The notes: generated by a model from the sequence alone, not told the origin. A stretch of 64,000 nt of DNA from Opitutia bacterium (GCA_947474365.1 CANJIU010000025.1:1-64000), one strand, 5' to 3'; positions 34,195 to 43,601 are shown, counted from the stretch's first letter. Program-made: numbers and translations.

Positions 34195-35760
34195 ATGACC
34201 CGATTGCTTTTCGCCGATGACGATCCCGACGTCGTTGCACTGGTACGCATGCAGCTTGAGCACCGGGCCCCCGACTGGACGCTCGAACACGCCGCCGGTG
34301 GCCGCGAGGCCCTCGCTGCGATGGAACGGGGTGGCTATGACCTCCTGTTGCTGGACCTGACGATGCCGGATTTGGACGGACTACAGGTTCTCGGAGAGCT
34401 CACCGCCCGGCGCGATCCGACTCCTGTCATCATGGTCAGCGGACAGGGACAGGCCGAACTCGCCGTCCGCGCTCTTCGCGCCGGCGCCGCCGACTGCATC
34501 GACAAGAACTCGCCGGATTTCCGTCGGATTCACGAAATTGTCGTCGGAACGATCGCCCGCCAACGCCGTCGTCAGCACCTCGCGTCATCGGTCGCGCCGC
34601 GCGAGCACCGCGTGCTCTTCCTCGATCCCGACGCCGCGGAACGACAACGCGCAACGCATTTTTTCCAACGCAGCGCGCCCCTCCTTGCGCTCATCGCGGC
34701 GGCGCCGCCGGTCCTGGACGACTTCCTCGACGGCCGGGCGACCTTTGACGCCGTGGTCCTCGGCGCCGGCTGGGAAACCATCGCGATGTTGAACGCCCTG
34801 CGTCAGCTCCGCGCCCGCGCCGAAGAAGTCCCGCTCATCGTCATCGCCCGCCACGCGCCGGATGAAACCGCCGTGGCCGCATTCAAACTCGGCGCCCATG
34901 ACTATCTCCTCCACGGCGCTGGCTGGCTGCCCGAGTTGGTTTTCTCCCTCAATCAGGCGCTCAAGCAGGCCGACACCGCGCAGGTGAACGCGCGGCTCAC
35001 CGAAGAACTCGCCACGCTTAACCGCACTCTCGCCGACCAAGTCGTGCTCCGCACCCGGGAACTCGAAAATGAGGTGCGCGTGCGCCACGAGGCCGAACTC
35101 CGCGCGCAGGCCCTGTCCACCCGCCTGCTCCGCGTCCAGGAAGACGAGCGCCGCGCCCTTGCCCAGGAACTCCACGATCAAATCGGCCAACTCCTGACCG
35201 GGCTGCGTTTCCAAATCGAAGCAGCCAAGGATGGGGCCAGCCTCGACGACGCCCTCGTCCTCACCGACGAACTCCTCCAAAGCGTCCGCGCGCTCACCCT
35301 TACACTCCGTCCGCGGATGCTCGACGACCTCGGCCTCGCACCTGCGCTGAAGTGGCAGACCCAGCTTTTCTCCCGTCAAACGGGGATCGCGGTCGAACTC
35401 GAACTGTCGCTGCCGTCCGTCCGGTTGCCGCCCGAACTCGAAATCACGGTCTACCGCGTCGTGCAGGAGACGCTCACCAACGTCGCCCGCCACTCGGGCG
35501 CGAATGCCGCCGTCGTCACGGTGACCGCCAGCGACACCACCCTGCATCTCGAAATCTCCGACCGGGGCCGCGGGTTCGACGTGGCCGCTGCCCTCGCGCG
35601 CCGCGACTCACTGGGATTGGCTGGGCTGAGCGAACGGGTCCGGCTCGCCGGCGGCCAATTGGAAATCGTGTCCCGGCCGGCCCAGGGCACGCGACTCCAT
35701 GCTGAATTCGCGCTGTCTTCCACGGCGACCACAACGCCATTCGCCGCAACCACGTCATGA
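34195..35760 (+). CDS. NarL-type hybrid histidine kinase with two N-terminal receiver domains
   Basis: A 521-residue soluble kinase. The first receiver (TRLLFADDDPDVVALV, LLLLDLTMPDLDG, PVIMVSGQG) is intact. The second (HRVLFLDPDAAERQRA ... FDAVVLGAGWETIAM ... VPLIVIARHAPDETAVAAFKLGAHDYLLHGAG) lacks the phospho-acceptor Asp. A coiled-coil (TEELATLNRTLADQVVLRTRELENEV) leads to HisKA_3 (RRALAQELHDQIGQLLTGLR) and HATPase (VVQETLTNVARHSGA, ISDRGRGFD, LGLAGLSERVRLAGG). No membrane segment is seen. It overlaps the response regulator gene (ATGA), clearly its partner. Confidence 0.9.
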   Translation: MTRLLFADDDPDVVALVRMQLEHRAPDWTLEHAAGGREALAAMERGGYDLLLLDLTMPDLDGLQVLGELTARRDPTPVIMVSGQGQAELAVRALRAGAADCIDKNSPDFRRIHEIVVGTIARQRRRQHLASSVAPREHRVLFLDPDAAERQRATHFFQRSAPLLALIAAAPPVLDDFLDGRATFDAVVLGAGWETIAMLNALRQLRARAEEVPLIVIARHAPDETAVAAFKLGAHDYLLHGAGWLPELVFSLNQALKQADTAQVNARLTEELATLNRTLADQVVLRTRELENEVRVRHEAELRAQALSTRLLRVQEDERRALAQELHDQIGQLLTGLRFQIEAAKDGASLDDALVLTDELLQSVRALTLTLRPRMLDDLGLAPALKWQTQLFSRQTGIAVELELSLPSVRLPPELEITVYRVVQETLTNVARHSGANAAVVTVTASDTTLHLEISDRGRGFDVAAALARRDSLGLAGLSERVRLAGGQLEIVSRPAQGTRLHAEFALSSTATTTPFAATTS

Positions 35761-36398
35761 ACACCGCCATCATCGCTGACGACCACGAGATCGTCCGCCG
35801 CGGCGTGCGCGGCATCCTTGAGACCACCGGGACATGCAAGATCATCGCCGAAGCCTCCGATGGCCTCACCGCCGCGCAACTCGTCGAAAAGCACCGGCCC
35901 TCCCTGCTGATCCTCGACCTCAACCTGCCGCGCCTTCCCGGCATCGAAGTTCTGCGCCAGGTGCGCGCCAGCAGTCCGCAAACCCGCGTCATCATCCTCT
36001 CGATGCACAACGACGAGCCCTACGTGATCGAGGCGCTCCGGGTCGGGGCGATGGCTTACATCCTAAAAGGTTCAGACTCGCTGGACATTATGCAGGCGGT
36101 GAAGGAAGTGCTCGCCGGACGCCGGTTCCTCAGCGCGCAACTTTCCGAATGGGCGATCAACGCGCTCGTCGCCAAACCCACCGACGACAGCGATCCGCTC
36201 GCCGCGCTCTCCACCCGCGAACGCACGGTGCTGCAACTCGCCGCCGAGGGGCACAACAACCCGGAAATCGCCGAGAAACTCTTCATCAGCCCGCGCACCG
36301 CTGAGACGCACCGCACCAATCTTCTCCGCAAACTCGGTTTGCAGACCCAAACCGATCTGGTCCGGTTCGCGATCCGCCGCGGCCTCATCTCGGCCTGA
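35757..36398 (+). CDS. NarL/LuxR-family response regulator, partner of the preceding kinase
   Basis: A 213-residue regulator with receiver (TAIIADDHEIVRRGVRGIL, phospho-acceptor in LLILDLNLPRLPGIEVL, VIILSMHNDEPYV) and LuxR-type HTH (LSTRERTVLQLAAEGHNNPEIAEKLFISPRTAETHRTNLLRKLGLQTQTDLVRFA). The start overlaps the kinase stop (ATGA), giving a coupled two-component pair. The flagellin-like gene upstream in the same direction is a possible target, but no binding site is apparent. Confidence 0.93.
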   Translation: MNTAIIADDHEIVRRGVRGILETTGTCKIIAEASDGLTAAQLVEKHRPSLLILDLNLPRLPGIEVLRQVRASSPQTRVIILSMHNDEPYVIEALRVGAMAYILKGSDSLDIMQAVKEVLAGRRFLSAQLSEWAINALVAKPTDDSDPLAALSTRERTVLQLAAEGHNNPEIAEKLFISPRTAETHRTNLLRKLGLQTQTDLVRFAIRRGLISA

Positions 36399-36421
36399 TC
36401 CCAAGCCCCAGGAGAATTCGA

Positions 36422-36499
36422 CTGTCGTTGCGAGAAGCGCAGCGACGAAGCAATCCAGCTGGCGCGCCACGTCGCGATTCGCGCACCTCGCGATGACAG
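36422..36499. repeat. Intergenic inverted repeat, 13-bp outer arms
   Basis: CTGTCGTTGCGAG (36422-36434) and CTCGCGATGACAG (36487-36499) pair with two mismatches, enclosing a GC-rich interior with GAAGCAATCCAG. It lies between convergent genes and could act as a bidirectional transcript end although it lacks a T-run. Confidence 0.65.
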
Positions 36500-36526
36500 G
36501 CGTCAATAAGACCCGGGAGATTGGTC

Positions 36527-37951
36527 TCAACCCGTGATCTTCGTGTAGGCGTGGCCCTCGTTCTGATCGATGCGCTCCGGCCGGCCCTGATGGTGATACA
36601 CCACCTGGGTGTGATCCATCCCCAGCAGGTGAAGAATCGTGGCATGCAGATCGTGCACGTGCAGCCGATCCTGAATCGCGTAAAGCCCAAGATCGTCCGT
36701 CGCCCCAATCACCTGTCCGCCTTTCACGCCCCCACCCGCCATCCACATGGTGAAGCCGGTGGGATTGTGGTCGCGACCGCCGCTCTGCTCGGTCATCGGC
36801 GTGCGCCCGAACTCTCCGCCCCAAATCACCAGCGTTTCATCGAGCAGGCCGCGCGTCTTGAGATCCTCCAGCAAACCCGCGATCGGTTTGTCGACCGACC
36901 GGCAGAGCCGCGAGTGATTCGTCTCCAGCTCTGTGTGGCTGTCCCAACCGCTGCCCGCTCCACTGTAGAGCTGCACAAAGCGGACGCCGTGCTCGACGAG
37001 GCGTCGCGCCAGGAGGCAGTTGCGGCCGAAGACCGCCGTCTCCTTCACGTCGAGTCCGTAGAGCTTTTTCGTCGCGGCCGTCTCCTTCGCAAGATCAACG
37101 ACGCCCGGCGCCTCCGCCTGCATCTGATAGGCGAGCTCGTAACTCCGGATGCGCGCCTCAAGTTCGGTGTTGTCGGTGCGCGACGACGCATGCCGGCCGT
37201 TGAGTTCCGCCAGCAGGTCGAGTTTGTCGCGCTGGCGGACCGGCCACAGGCCCTTCGGGGTGTCGAGATTCCGGATCGGCACGCCGTCGGCGCTGAACTC
37301 CACGCCCTGGTGCACTGCCGGCATGAACCCGGTGCCCCAATTGCGGGAGCCGTTGATCACTTCCTTCTCGCTGTCCTTGATCACGACGAAGCCGGGCAGA
37401 TTGCGGTTCTCGGTGCCGATCCCGTAGGAGACCCAGGCACCGAGCGAGGGCCGGCCGCCGAAGACGGAGCCCGTGTTCATCTGACAGACGCCGCCGGCGT
37501 GGTTGATGCCGTCGGAGACGCACGAACGGATCACGGCCAGATCGTCCGCGTAGCGGGCGACGTTTGGAAACCAATCCGAAACCCAGAGCCCGCTCTGGCC
37601 GTGCCGTTCCCAAGTGCGTTTGGAGCCGAGAATCGGGTTGTTCGCCTCGCCCATGGCGAGAATCGGCTCCTTGAAGCTCGGCGGCAGCTTCTGGCCGGCC
37701 AGGGCATTGAGCAGCGGCTTGTAGTCGAACGTATCGAGATGGCTGGGACCGCCCTCCATGAAGAGAAAGATCACATTCTTCGCCCGGCCGGCGCGCCGCG
37801 CGATCTTCGCCGCCGATGCAGCCCCCAGACCGGTGGCGGCGAGCGATGGCTGGCGCAGCAGTGCCGCCAGGGCCACCGCCCCAAATCCGCAGCCGGCGCG
37901 CCGGAGAAAATCGCGGCGCGAGGTGGGAAGAATGAAATTATTACAGGACAT
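36527..37951 (-). CDS. DUF1501 secreted protein (second copy)
   Basis: A 474-residue protein with a Tat signal (LPTSRRDFLRRAGCGFGAVALAALLRQ). Family segments: VIFLFMEGGPSHLDTFDYKP, SLGAWVSYGIGTENRNLPGFV, CLLARRLVEHGVRFVQLYSGA, VIWGGEFGRTPMTEQSGGRDHNPTGFTMWMAGGGV and MHATILHLLGMDHTQVVYHHQGR. It is a close relative of the protein encoded at 21372-22850 and, like it, follows a PSCyt/DUF1549 gene on the same strand. The function of the family remains unproven. Confidence 0.9.
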   Translation of the reverse strand: MSCNNFILPTSRRDFLRRAGCGFGAVALAALLRQPSLAATGLGAASAAKIARRAGRAKNVIFLFMEGGPSHLDTFDYKPLLNALAGQKLPPSFKEPILAMGEANNPILGSKRTWERHGQSGLWVSDWFPNVARYADDLAVIRSCVSDGINHAGGVCQMNTGSVFGGRPSLGAWVSYGIGTENRNLPGFVVIKDSEKEVINGSRNWGTGFMPAVHQGVEFSADGVPIRNLDTPKGLWPVRQRDKLDLLAELNGRHASSRTDNTELEARIRSYELAYQMQAEAPGVVDLAKETAATKKLYGLDVKETAVFGRNCLLARRLVEHGVRFVQLYSGAGSGWDSHTELETNHSRLCRSVDKPIAGLLEDLKTRGLLDETLVIWGGEFGRTPMTEQSGGRDHNPTGFTMWMAGGGVKGGQVIGATDDLGLYAIQDRLHVHDLHATILHLLGMDHTQVVYHHQGRPERIDQNEGHAYTKITG

Positions 37952-37966
37952 GGAAAAAATAGCCTG

Positions 37967-38054
37967 GAGCTGAGGGTCCAGAGTCGAGAGCAGGCAGGGC
38001 GGTGGATGGCGGTGGCTTCGCTCTGAACTCTCAGCTCTTCGCTCTCAGCTCGTA
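37967..38054. repeat. Inverted heptamer array between DUF1501 and cytochrome genes
   Basis: The left array is GAGCTGA, GGGTCCA, GAGTCGA, GAGCAGG (37967-37994); the right array is GCTCTGA, ACTCTCA, GCTCTTC, GCTCTCA, GCTCGTA (38020-38054). They are roughly complementary and fill the gap between the stop of the cytochrome gene and the start of the DUF1501 gene. Confidence 0.75.
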
Positions 38055-38056
38055 TT

Positions 38057-41000
38057 TCAATGCAGGTACATAAACTCGTTTGAATTCAGCAGCACGTGAC
38101 AGAGGTCGGCCATCGCCCGGAGGCGGGGATCGGCGCTCTCCCCTCCCGTCGCACCGCCGGACCAGGCGAACAACTCGGGGTTTTCGCGCTTGGCGATCCA
38201 GACGAGTCCGTCCGCCGGCCAGTGCGTCGGATCCGGTGCGGGCTCATCGTCGGCCGTTCGTCCCGCCACAATGCGCACCGCATCGATCTGACCGTCGAAT
38301 TGATGGGGGCCGCGACGAAAGAGCCCACCGATCACCGGCGCACCTTGTCCCGTGCCGAATTTGCCGACAAGGGTGAGTTTCGCGGTTGCACGCCGAAGCG
38401 CCCCCTCGGGCTTGCCCATCTCCCGGACCGAAAAAGCCACCGTGTGATCCAATGACGAAACTCTGGCCACAACATGATAGGGCTGGTTCAGATTGAGGAT
38501 GAGACCCGAGGCGACGACCTCGTAGGCGGTGTTCATGTTTTCATCCTCTCCGACAGTCTGCAGAATCAAATTACCGGGCTTGTAGGCGGACTTCTTGCCG
38601 GTGACGCCGAGACTCCAGCCATGGGCTTCCAACGAACTTTTTTCGCCGTTCCACCGGGAAGCGATCGTCCGCACCGCGGCGCCGGCGTCGACACTCGCCA
38701 CGGTGATGAACACCTCGACAGTGAAGTCGTCGCCCTCCTTTGGGCCGGCCCGCACCAGCACCCTTTCATGCAGGGTGTTTTCATGAAACCGTCCGGGCGA
38801 CTCGGACACGACCTCGAGCGCGGATGGCTTCGGCGGCGCTTCGTCGCTGGCGAGCCGCTTCGAAAGGAACGTCTCCGCCAGCGTCGCCTCATCCCTGGTC
38901 GGCGGCCGGCCCAGCGTCGCCTGCCACGCGGCGTCAACGGTCGGTGCCTGCGTGGCCAGCTTTCGGGCGCGGCCCAGCACCCATTCGCCGTTCAGGAACA
39001 GCAGCGCCTGCAACGGCGTGGAGGTCTTCTGGCGGTCGGCGATGCTCGAAAATCCCGGCGGCGCATCGAGACTGCGCAGGAGCTCGTTCTGGTTGTTGCG
39101 TTTCTTGATCGTATAAATCGAACGACGCGCGGTAATCGTGGCCTCCTGCGACGGGCCGCCCACTGCTGGGTCGAGTTCACCGCTGGCGGCAAGCAGCGCG
39201 TCGCGCACCTGTTCCGCATCGAGCCGGCGCGGGCTGAAGCGCCAGAGGTATTTGTTGGTGGGATCGACCAACGCGGCTCTTTCCGCCACCGGCACGCGGG
39301 CGGTCTGACGGTAGGTTGCCGACAGGAGGATGTCGCGATGCAGCCGCTTGAGGCTCCAACCTCCGTCGACGAAACGGCGCGCCAGCCAGTCGAGCAATTC
39401 GGGATGGGTGGGACGTTCCCCGAGATGGCCGAGGTCGTTCGGAGTGCCGGCGATGCCGCGACCAAAATGATACTGCCAGACGCGGTTCACGATGACCCGC
39501 GTCGCGAGTTGATTGTCCGGGCGGGTGATCCAGTTGGCCAGGGCAGTGCGACGACCGGTGGATTTTTCGGACGCCTTGATCGCGGGCGTCGAGGGATCGA
39601 TCAGCGTGAGAAAGCCGGGACCTACTTCGCGCTCGCTCTTGCGGCTCTTCATCTTCGTGACGGGAGAAACGGGTCCCGCATCCGTCGCGACGAAGGCGGC
39701 AAGCAGCGGTTTCGGTTTCAGGTGTTCGAATTTCTTCAGCTCAGCATCGAGCTGTTTGTAGCGCGTTTTATCCGCTTCGATCTTCAGCGACTTCAACGGG
39801 TCGAAGTTGTCGCGCTCATATTGCAGCTGGCGCTCGGCGAGCGTCGCGAGGACGTGTTCCTGCGGTTCACGGCGATCCGGCAGCTTGTCCATCATCGCCT
39901 GCAAATCGTCCGTGAAGCGGTCGTGGGCTTTCTTCACCGCCTTCGAAAGGGCGGGTCCGACCAACGCATTAATTTCCTGGCGAATTTTTTCCGTGGCAGT
40001 CTCCCACTCGGCCTGCTGGCGCGCATGCCGGGCCTGCTCCTCCGCCGTCGCAAGCCACAGGTCGCTACGCCAGAGCACCGGTGCAAAAAAAGCCCGGAGC
40101 CCAAAGTAATCTTTCTGCAAGATCGGATCGAATTTGTGGTCGTGGCAGCGGGCGCAGCCGAAACTCAGTCCGAGAAACACTTCGCCCGCGTTGTCGGTGA
40201 GATCGTTGAGGATTAGCTCCGCCTGTCCGCGGACATCGCGCTGGTTCCACTCGTAAATCGGAGCGCGCAGGTAAGAGGTAGCCACGAGCACGTCCGGATT
40301 TCCCGGTGCGATCTCGTCGCCGGCCAGCTGCTCACGCACGAATTGGTCGTAGGGTTTGTCGGCGTTGAGACTGGCGATGACGTAGTCGCGATAGGGCCAT
40401 GCGTCCGGCCGGTAGGTGTCCGCACGATATCCGTCGCTTTCCGCATAGCGTACCAAGTCCAGCCAATGCTGCGCCCAGCGCTCACCGTACCGTGGACTCG
40501 CCAGCAATCGATCCACCAACTGCTCGTAGGCGTCGGCATCGGGGCTGGCGACAAACGCCTCCAGTTCCGCGCGGGTCGGCGGCAATCCATGCAGATCAAA
40601 ATAGACCCGCCGCGCCAATTCGGCGCGATCCGCCTCCCGGGAAGGCGAGAGACCAAGCTCGGCGTGCTTGGCGGCCACGAATCGATCGAGGTCGCCTCTC
40701 GCCCAACCGCCACCGGCGTCCTTCGGTGGGTTGGGGTTGGACAACGGCTGAAAGGTCCAAAATTTCCGGTCTTCCGCGGTGAACCCGAATTCGTCCTTCA
40801 CCACCCGTTTCACCTCTTCCGCGGGCCACGGGGCGCCCAGTTCGACCCACTTCTCCAGCAACGCCACCTCCTCCTCGGACAAAGGCTCTTTCGGCGGCAT
40901 CTGCAGATCCTCGTTTTTGTATCGGACCGCCGAGATCATCAGCGACTCGTCCGGCTGGCCGGGCACCAGGGCCGGACCCGTTTCGCCGCCGTGCAGGATG

Positions 41001-41242
41001 TCCGCCAGATGATCGAGCCGCAGGCCCGCCTTCTGTTTTTTCTCGCCGTGACATTCGAAGCAACGCGCCGCGAGCAACGGCCGGATCTCCTTTTCGAAGA
41101 ATTGCAGGTGCTCCCGCGACGGACCGTCCGCGGCGACGAGCCGGGAGACGGCCAGGGCAACGACGAAAACAGGGAGGGAGAATCTCAGGGGAGGACGGAG
41201 CAAGCGACGCCGTCGGCGGACGGCGTCGCTTATCTCACGCAC
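38057..41242 (-). CDS. Secreted cytochrome c DUF1549/DUF1553 protein with a LamG-like domain
   Basis: A 1061-residue reading from a GTG (VREISDAV); the frame is open further up to 41404 inside tpiA, and a TTG at 41203 after the hairpin is another option, so the start is uncertain. The signal-like stretch is RPPLRFSLPVFVVALAVSRLVAA. PSCyt1 haem motif: CFECHGEKKQKAG; second CXXCH in GLSFGCARCHDHKFDP. DUF1549 (ADRAELARRVYFDLHGLPPTRAELEAFV), DUF1553, and a LamG-like domain (FTVEVFITVASVDAGAAVRT ... FDGQIDAVRIVAG) follow. It pairs with the DUF1501 gene downstream. Confidence 0.87.
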   Translation of the reverse strand: MREISDAVRRRRRLLRPPLRFSLPVFVVALAVSRLVAADGPSREHLQFFEKEIRPLLAARCFECHGEKKQKAGLRLDHLADILHGGETGPALVPGQPDESLMISAVRYKNEDLQMPPKEPLSEEEVALLEKWVELGAPWPAEEVKRVVKDEFGFTAEDRKFWTFQPLSNPNPPKDAGGGWARGDLDRFVAAKHAELGLSPSREADRAELARRVYFDLHGLPPTRAELEAFVASPDADAYEQLVDRLLASPRYGERWAQHWLDLVRYAESDGYRADTYRPDAWPYRDYVIASLNADKPYDQFVREQLAGDEIAPGNPDVLVATSYLRAPIYEWNQRDVRGQAELILNDLTDNAGEVFLGLSFGCARCHDHKFDPILQKDYFGLRAFFAPVLWRSDLWLATAEEQARHARQQAEWETATEKIRQEINALVGPALSKAVKKAHDRFTDDLQAMMDKLPDRREPQEHVLATLAERQLQYERDNFDPLKSLKIEADKTRYKQLDAELKKFEHLKPKPLLAAFVATDAGPVSPVTKMKSRKSEREVGPGFLTLIDPSTPAIKASEKSTGRRTALANWITRPDNQLATRVIVNRVWQYHFGRGIAGTPNDLGHLGERPTHPELLDWLARRFVDGGWSLKRLHRDILLSATYRQTARVPVAERAALVDPTNKYLWRFSPRRLDAEQVRDALLAASGELDPAVGGPSQEATITARRSIYTIKKRNNQNELLRSLDAPPGFSSIADRQKTSTPLQALLFLNGEWVLGRARKLATQAPTVDAAWQATLGRPPTRDEATLAETFLSKRLASDEAPPKPSALEVVSESPGRFHENTLHERVLVRAGPKEGDDFTVEVFITVASVDAGAAVRTIASRWNGEKSSLEAHGWSLGVTGKKSAYKPGNLILQTVGEDENMNTAYEVVASGLILNLNQPYHVVARVSSLDHTVAFSVREMGKPEGALRRATAKLTLVGKFGTGQGAPVIGGLFRRGPHQFDGQIDAVRIVAGRTADDEPAPDPTHWPADGLVWIAKRENPELFAWSGGATGGESADPRLRAMADLCHVLLNSNEFMYLH
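41202..41231. repeat. Perfect 13-bp-stem hairpin at the 5' end of the cytochrome gene
   Basis: AAGCGACGCCGTC-GGCG-GACGGCGTCGCTT lies about 120 bp after the tpiA stop. If the cytochrome gene starts at the GTG, the hairpin codes for a run of arginines just before the signal peptide; if at the TTG, it is untranslated. Without a T-run it resembles a REP more than a terminator. Confidence 0.75.
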
Positions 41243-41351
41243 GAAAACAGAAGCCGCAAGCGCGTTGGTGGAGGCGGAGAAAAATTCCGCCCCGTTATCC
41301 CGACGACCGCGGTGGGCAGCACGGGAACGAGCCGCACCACCTCCCGGCCAC

Positions 41352-42122
41352 TTACTTGATCGCGATCGCCGCGTTGACCAACTCGACGAAACTGCGGGCC
41401 TCAAGGGCCGCGCCGCCGATCAGGCCGCCGTCGATGTCTTTTTGCGCAAGCAGTTCCGGCGCGTTGGCCGGCTTCATCGAACCGCCGTAAAGAATGCGGA
41501 CCTTTTGCGCGACGGCATCGGTGAACAAGTTGGAAAGGAGACCGCGGATGAACGCATGCACTTCCTGGGCCTGCGCCGTCGAGGCGACCTTGCCGGTGCC
41601 GATGGCCCAGACGGGCTCGTAGGCCACGACCACGCCGGCCGCCTGCTCCTTGCTCACACCTTCGAGGCCGCGCTCGATCTGGGCCTGGATGACCTTGAGG
41701 GTGGCGCCGGACTCACGCTCGGCGAGGGTCTCACCCACGCAGAAAATCGGCCGGAGCTGATTCTTGAGCGCGGCGAGGACCTTCTTGTTCACGATCTCGT
41801 CGGTCTCGCCGAAGTAGGTCCGGCGTTCGCTGTGACCGAGGATGACGTGCGTCGCGAAAATCGCGCGGAGCATCGGGGCGGAGACTTCGCCGGTGAAGGC
41901 GCCGCTTGCCTCGAAGTGCATGTTTTGCGCGCCAAGTTTTACGTTGGAGCCTTCGAGCGCCGCGGCGGCCGACTCAAGCCCGGTGAAGGGCGGGCACACA
42001 ACGACGTCAACGTCGGCCTGCTTGCCAATGGCGGCGACGATGTCGCGCACGAGGGTCACGCCATCGGCGGACGTCTTGTTCATCTTCCAGTTGCCAGCGA
42101 TGAATTTCTTACGGGAGGTCAT
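41352..42122 (-). CDS. tpiA: Triosephosphate isomerase
   Basis: Interconverts glyceraldehyde 3-phosphate and dihydroxyacetone phosphate. The 256-residue TIM barrel has the start KKFIAGNWKMNKTS, ILGHSERRTYFGE (catalytic His region), the catalytic Glu motif VVAYEPVWAIGTGK and the phosphate loop VRILYGGSMKPANA with LIGGAAL. It is the third gene of the leftward gap-pgk-tpiA operon, separated from pgk by inverted heptamers. Confidence 0.97.
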   Translation of the reverse strand: MTSRKKFIAGNWKMNKTSADGVTLVRDIVAAIGKQADVDVVVCPPFTGLESAAAALEGSNVKLGAQNMHFEASGAFTGEVSAPMLRAIFATHVILGHSERRTYFGETDEIVNKKVLAALKNQLRPIFCVGETLAERESGATLKVIQAQIERGLEGVSKEQAAGVVVAYEPVWAIGTGKVASTAQAQEVHAFIRGLLSNLFTDAVAQKVRILYGGSMKPANAPELLAQKDIDGGLIGGAALEARSFVELVNAAIAIK

Positions 42123-42135
42123 GGTAGAAAAGGAG

Positions 42136-42226
42136 CGAGTAGCGGGTAGTGAGTAGCGAGTAGGAAGCAGCGAAGAGATAAAAGCGGGCGCACGCGAGAT
42201 ACGCGCTACCCGCTACTCACTCCTCG
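42136..42226. repeat. Inverted heptamer array between pgk and tpiA
   Basis: The left array, six in-phase 7-mers at 42136-42177, is CGAGTAG, CGGGTAG, TGAGTAG, CGAGTAG, GAAGCAG, CGAAGAG. The right array, three units at 42206-42226, is CTACCCG, CTACTCA, CTCCTCG. The heptamers are the complement of those in the parA-ABC gap at 2174-2215, so the two loci share one sequence subtype. Confidence 0.85.
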
Positions 42227-42242
42227 CCACTTTGGGAGCACA

Positions 42243-43493
42243 TCAGCTTTCCAAAAACGCCACGCCGGGGAGCACCTTGCCCTCGAGGAATTCGAGGCTG
42301 GCGCCGCCGCCGGTCGAGCAATGGGTGACCTTGTCGGCCACCTTGAATTTCTTCGCGGCCGTCGCGGTGTCGCCACCGCCGACGACCGTCGTCGCGCCCT
42401 TGGCTGTCGCCTCGGCAATCGCCGCGGCCATCGCCTTGGTCGCGACGGCGAACTTCTCAAATTCGAACACGCCCGCCGGACCGTTCCAGACGATGGTTTT
42501 CGAGGAGAGAATCGCGTTGCGATAGAGCTCGATCGATTTCGGGCCCGCATCAAGCCCCTCCCAACCGTCCGGGATCCCGGTGGCCATGTCGGCCGGTTGT
42601 GTGTTGGCGTCAGGCGCAAACTTGTCCGCCGCGATGAAGTCGATCGGGAAGATCAGCTCAACGCCGCGCGCCTTGGCCTTCGCCTCGAGCTCGCCGACGA
42701 TCTTGGCCCCTTCGGCGTCGTAGAGACTCGCGCCGATTTTCATCCCACGCAGCTGCTTGTGGAACGTGTAGGCCATACCGCCGCCGATGATGATTTTGTC
42801 CGCCTTTTCGATGAGATTCTTGATCAGCGGAATCTTGTCGGCGATCTTGGCTCCGCCCAAAATGGCGAGGAGCGGGCGATCGGGTGTTTCCAACACCTTG
42901 GCGAACGCCTTCAGCTCGGCCTCCATCAGAAAACCGGCGGCCTTTTCCTTTAGTGCCACGCCCACAATCGAGGAGTGGCCGCGATGCGCGGTGCCGAACG
43001 CGTCGTTGACGTAGACGTCGCCGAGTTTCGTCAGAGACGCACGGAAGGCGGCGACGTCGGCGGGATCCGCCTTCTTCGACGTGCCGTCCTCGAGCTTCAC
43101 CTTGCCCTCTTCGGCGATGTGAAAGCGGAGATTTTCGAGCAGCACCACGTCACCCGCCGCGAGCTTGCCGGGCGCGAGCGCCGCCTCGACCGCAGGGCCG
43201 ACGCAGTCGTCGAGGAACGTGACCTTCCGGCCGAGGAGTTTCTCCAATTCGACCGCGACCGGCTTGAGTGAGAATTTTGCAATCTTCTGGCCGTCGGGAC
43301 GGCCCAGATGCGACATGAGGACGACCGAGGCGCCCTTTTCGAGGGCGTACTTGATCGTCGGCAGCGCCGCGGCGATCCGTTGATTGTTGGTGATCGCACC
43401 GGTCGCCTTGTCCTGCGGGACGTTGAAATCGACGCGCATGAGCACGCGTTTTCCGGCGAGGCTCAGATCGCGAATGGTCTTGAATTTTGGCAT
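42243..43493 (-). CDS. pgk: Phosphoglycerate kinase
   Basis: Transfers phosphate from 1,3-bisphosphoglycerate to ADP. The 416-residue protein has the start [25 protein letters not shown], the substrate His/Arg motifs MSHLGRPDG and [11 protein letters not shown], and the nucleotide-binding [25 protein letters not shown] and [11 protein letters not shown]. All expected segments are present and the length is usual. It lies between gap and tpiA on one strand. Confidence 0.97.
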   Translation of the reverse strand: MPKFKTIRDLSLAGKRVLMRVDFNVPQDKATGAITNNQRIAAALPTIKYALEKGASVVLMSHLGRPDGQKIAKFSLKPVAVELEKLLGRKVTFLDDCVGPAVEAALAPGKLAAGDVVLLENLRFHIAEEGKVKLEDGTSKKADPADVAAFRASLTKLGDVYVNDAFGTAHRGHSSIVGVALKEKAAGFLMEAELKAFAKVLETPDRPLLAILGGAKIADKIPLIKNLIEKADKIIIGGGMAYTFHKQLRGMKIGASLYDAEGAKIVGELEAKAKARGVELIFPIDFIAADKFAPDANTQPADMATGIPDGWEGLDAGPKSIELYRNAILSSKTIVWNGPAGVFEFEKFAVATKAMAAAIAEATAKGATTVVGGGDTATAAKKFKVADKVTHCSTGGGASLEFLEGKVLPGVAFLES

Positions 43494-43517
43494 GGTCGAA
43501 TCTCCAGAAATAAAGTG

Positions 43518-43584
43518 CCCACGGAACCCACGGACGACACGGAAAACAATTTTCTGCTTCCGTGTCCTCCGTGTGTTCCGTGGG
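43518..43584. repeat. 27-bp-arm inverted repeat between gap and pgk
   Basis: The arms at 43518-43544 and 43558-43584 pair over 27 bp with two mismatches and a 13-nt loop. Each arm is itself built of degenerate CCCACGGAA / ACACGGAA units. It almost fills the gap between the gap stop and the pgk start, like the heptamer arrays elsewhere in the window. Confidence 0.9.
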
Positions 43585-43601
43585 CCAGAACTTTTTAGGC
43601 C

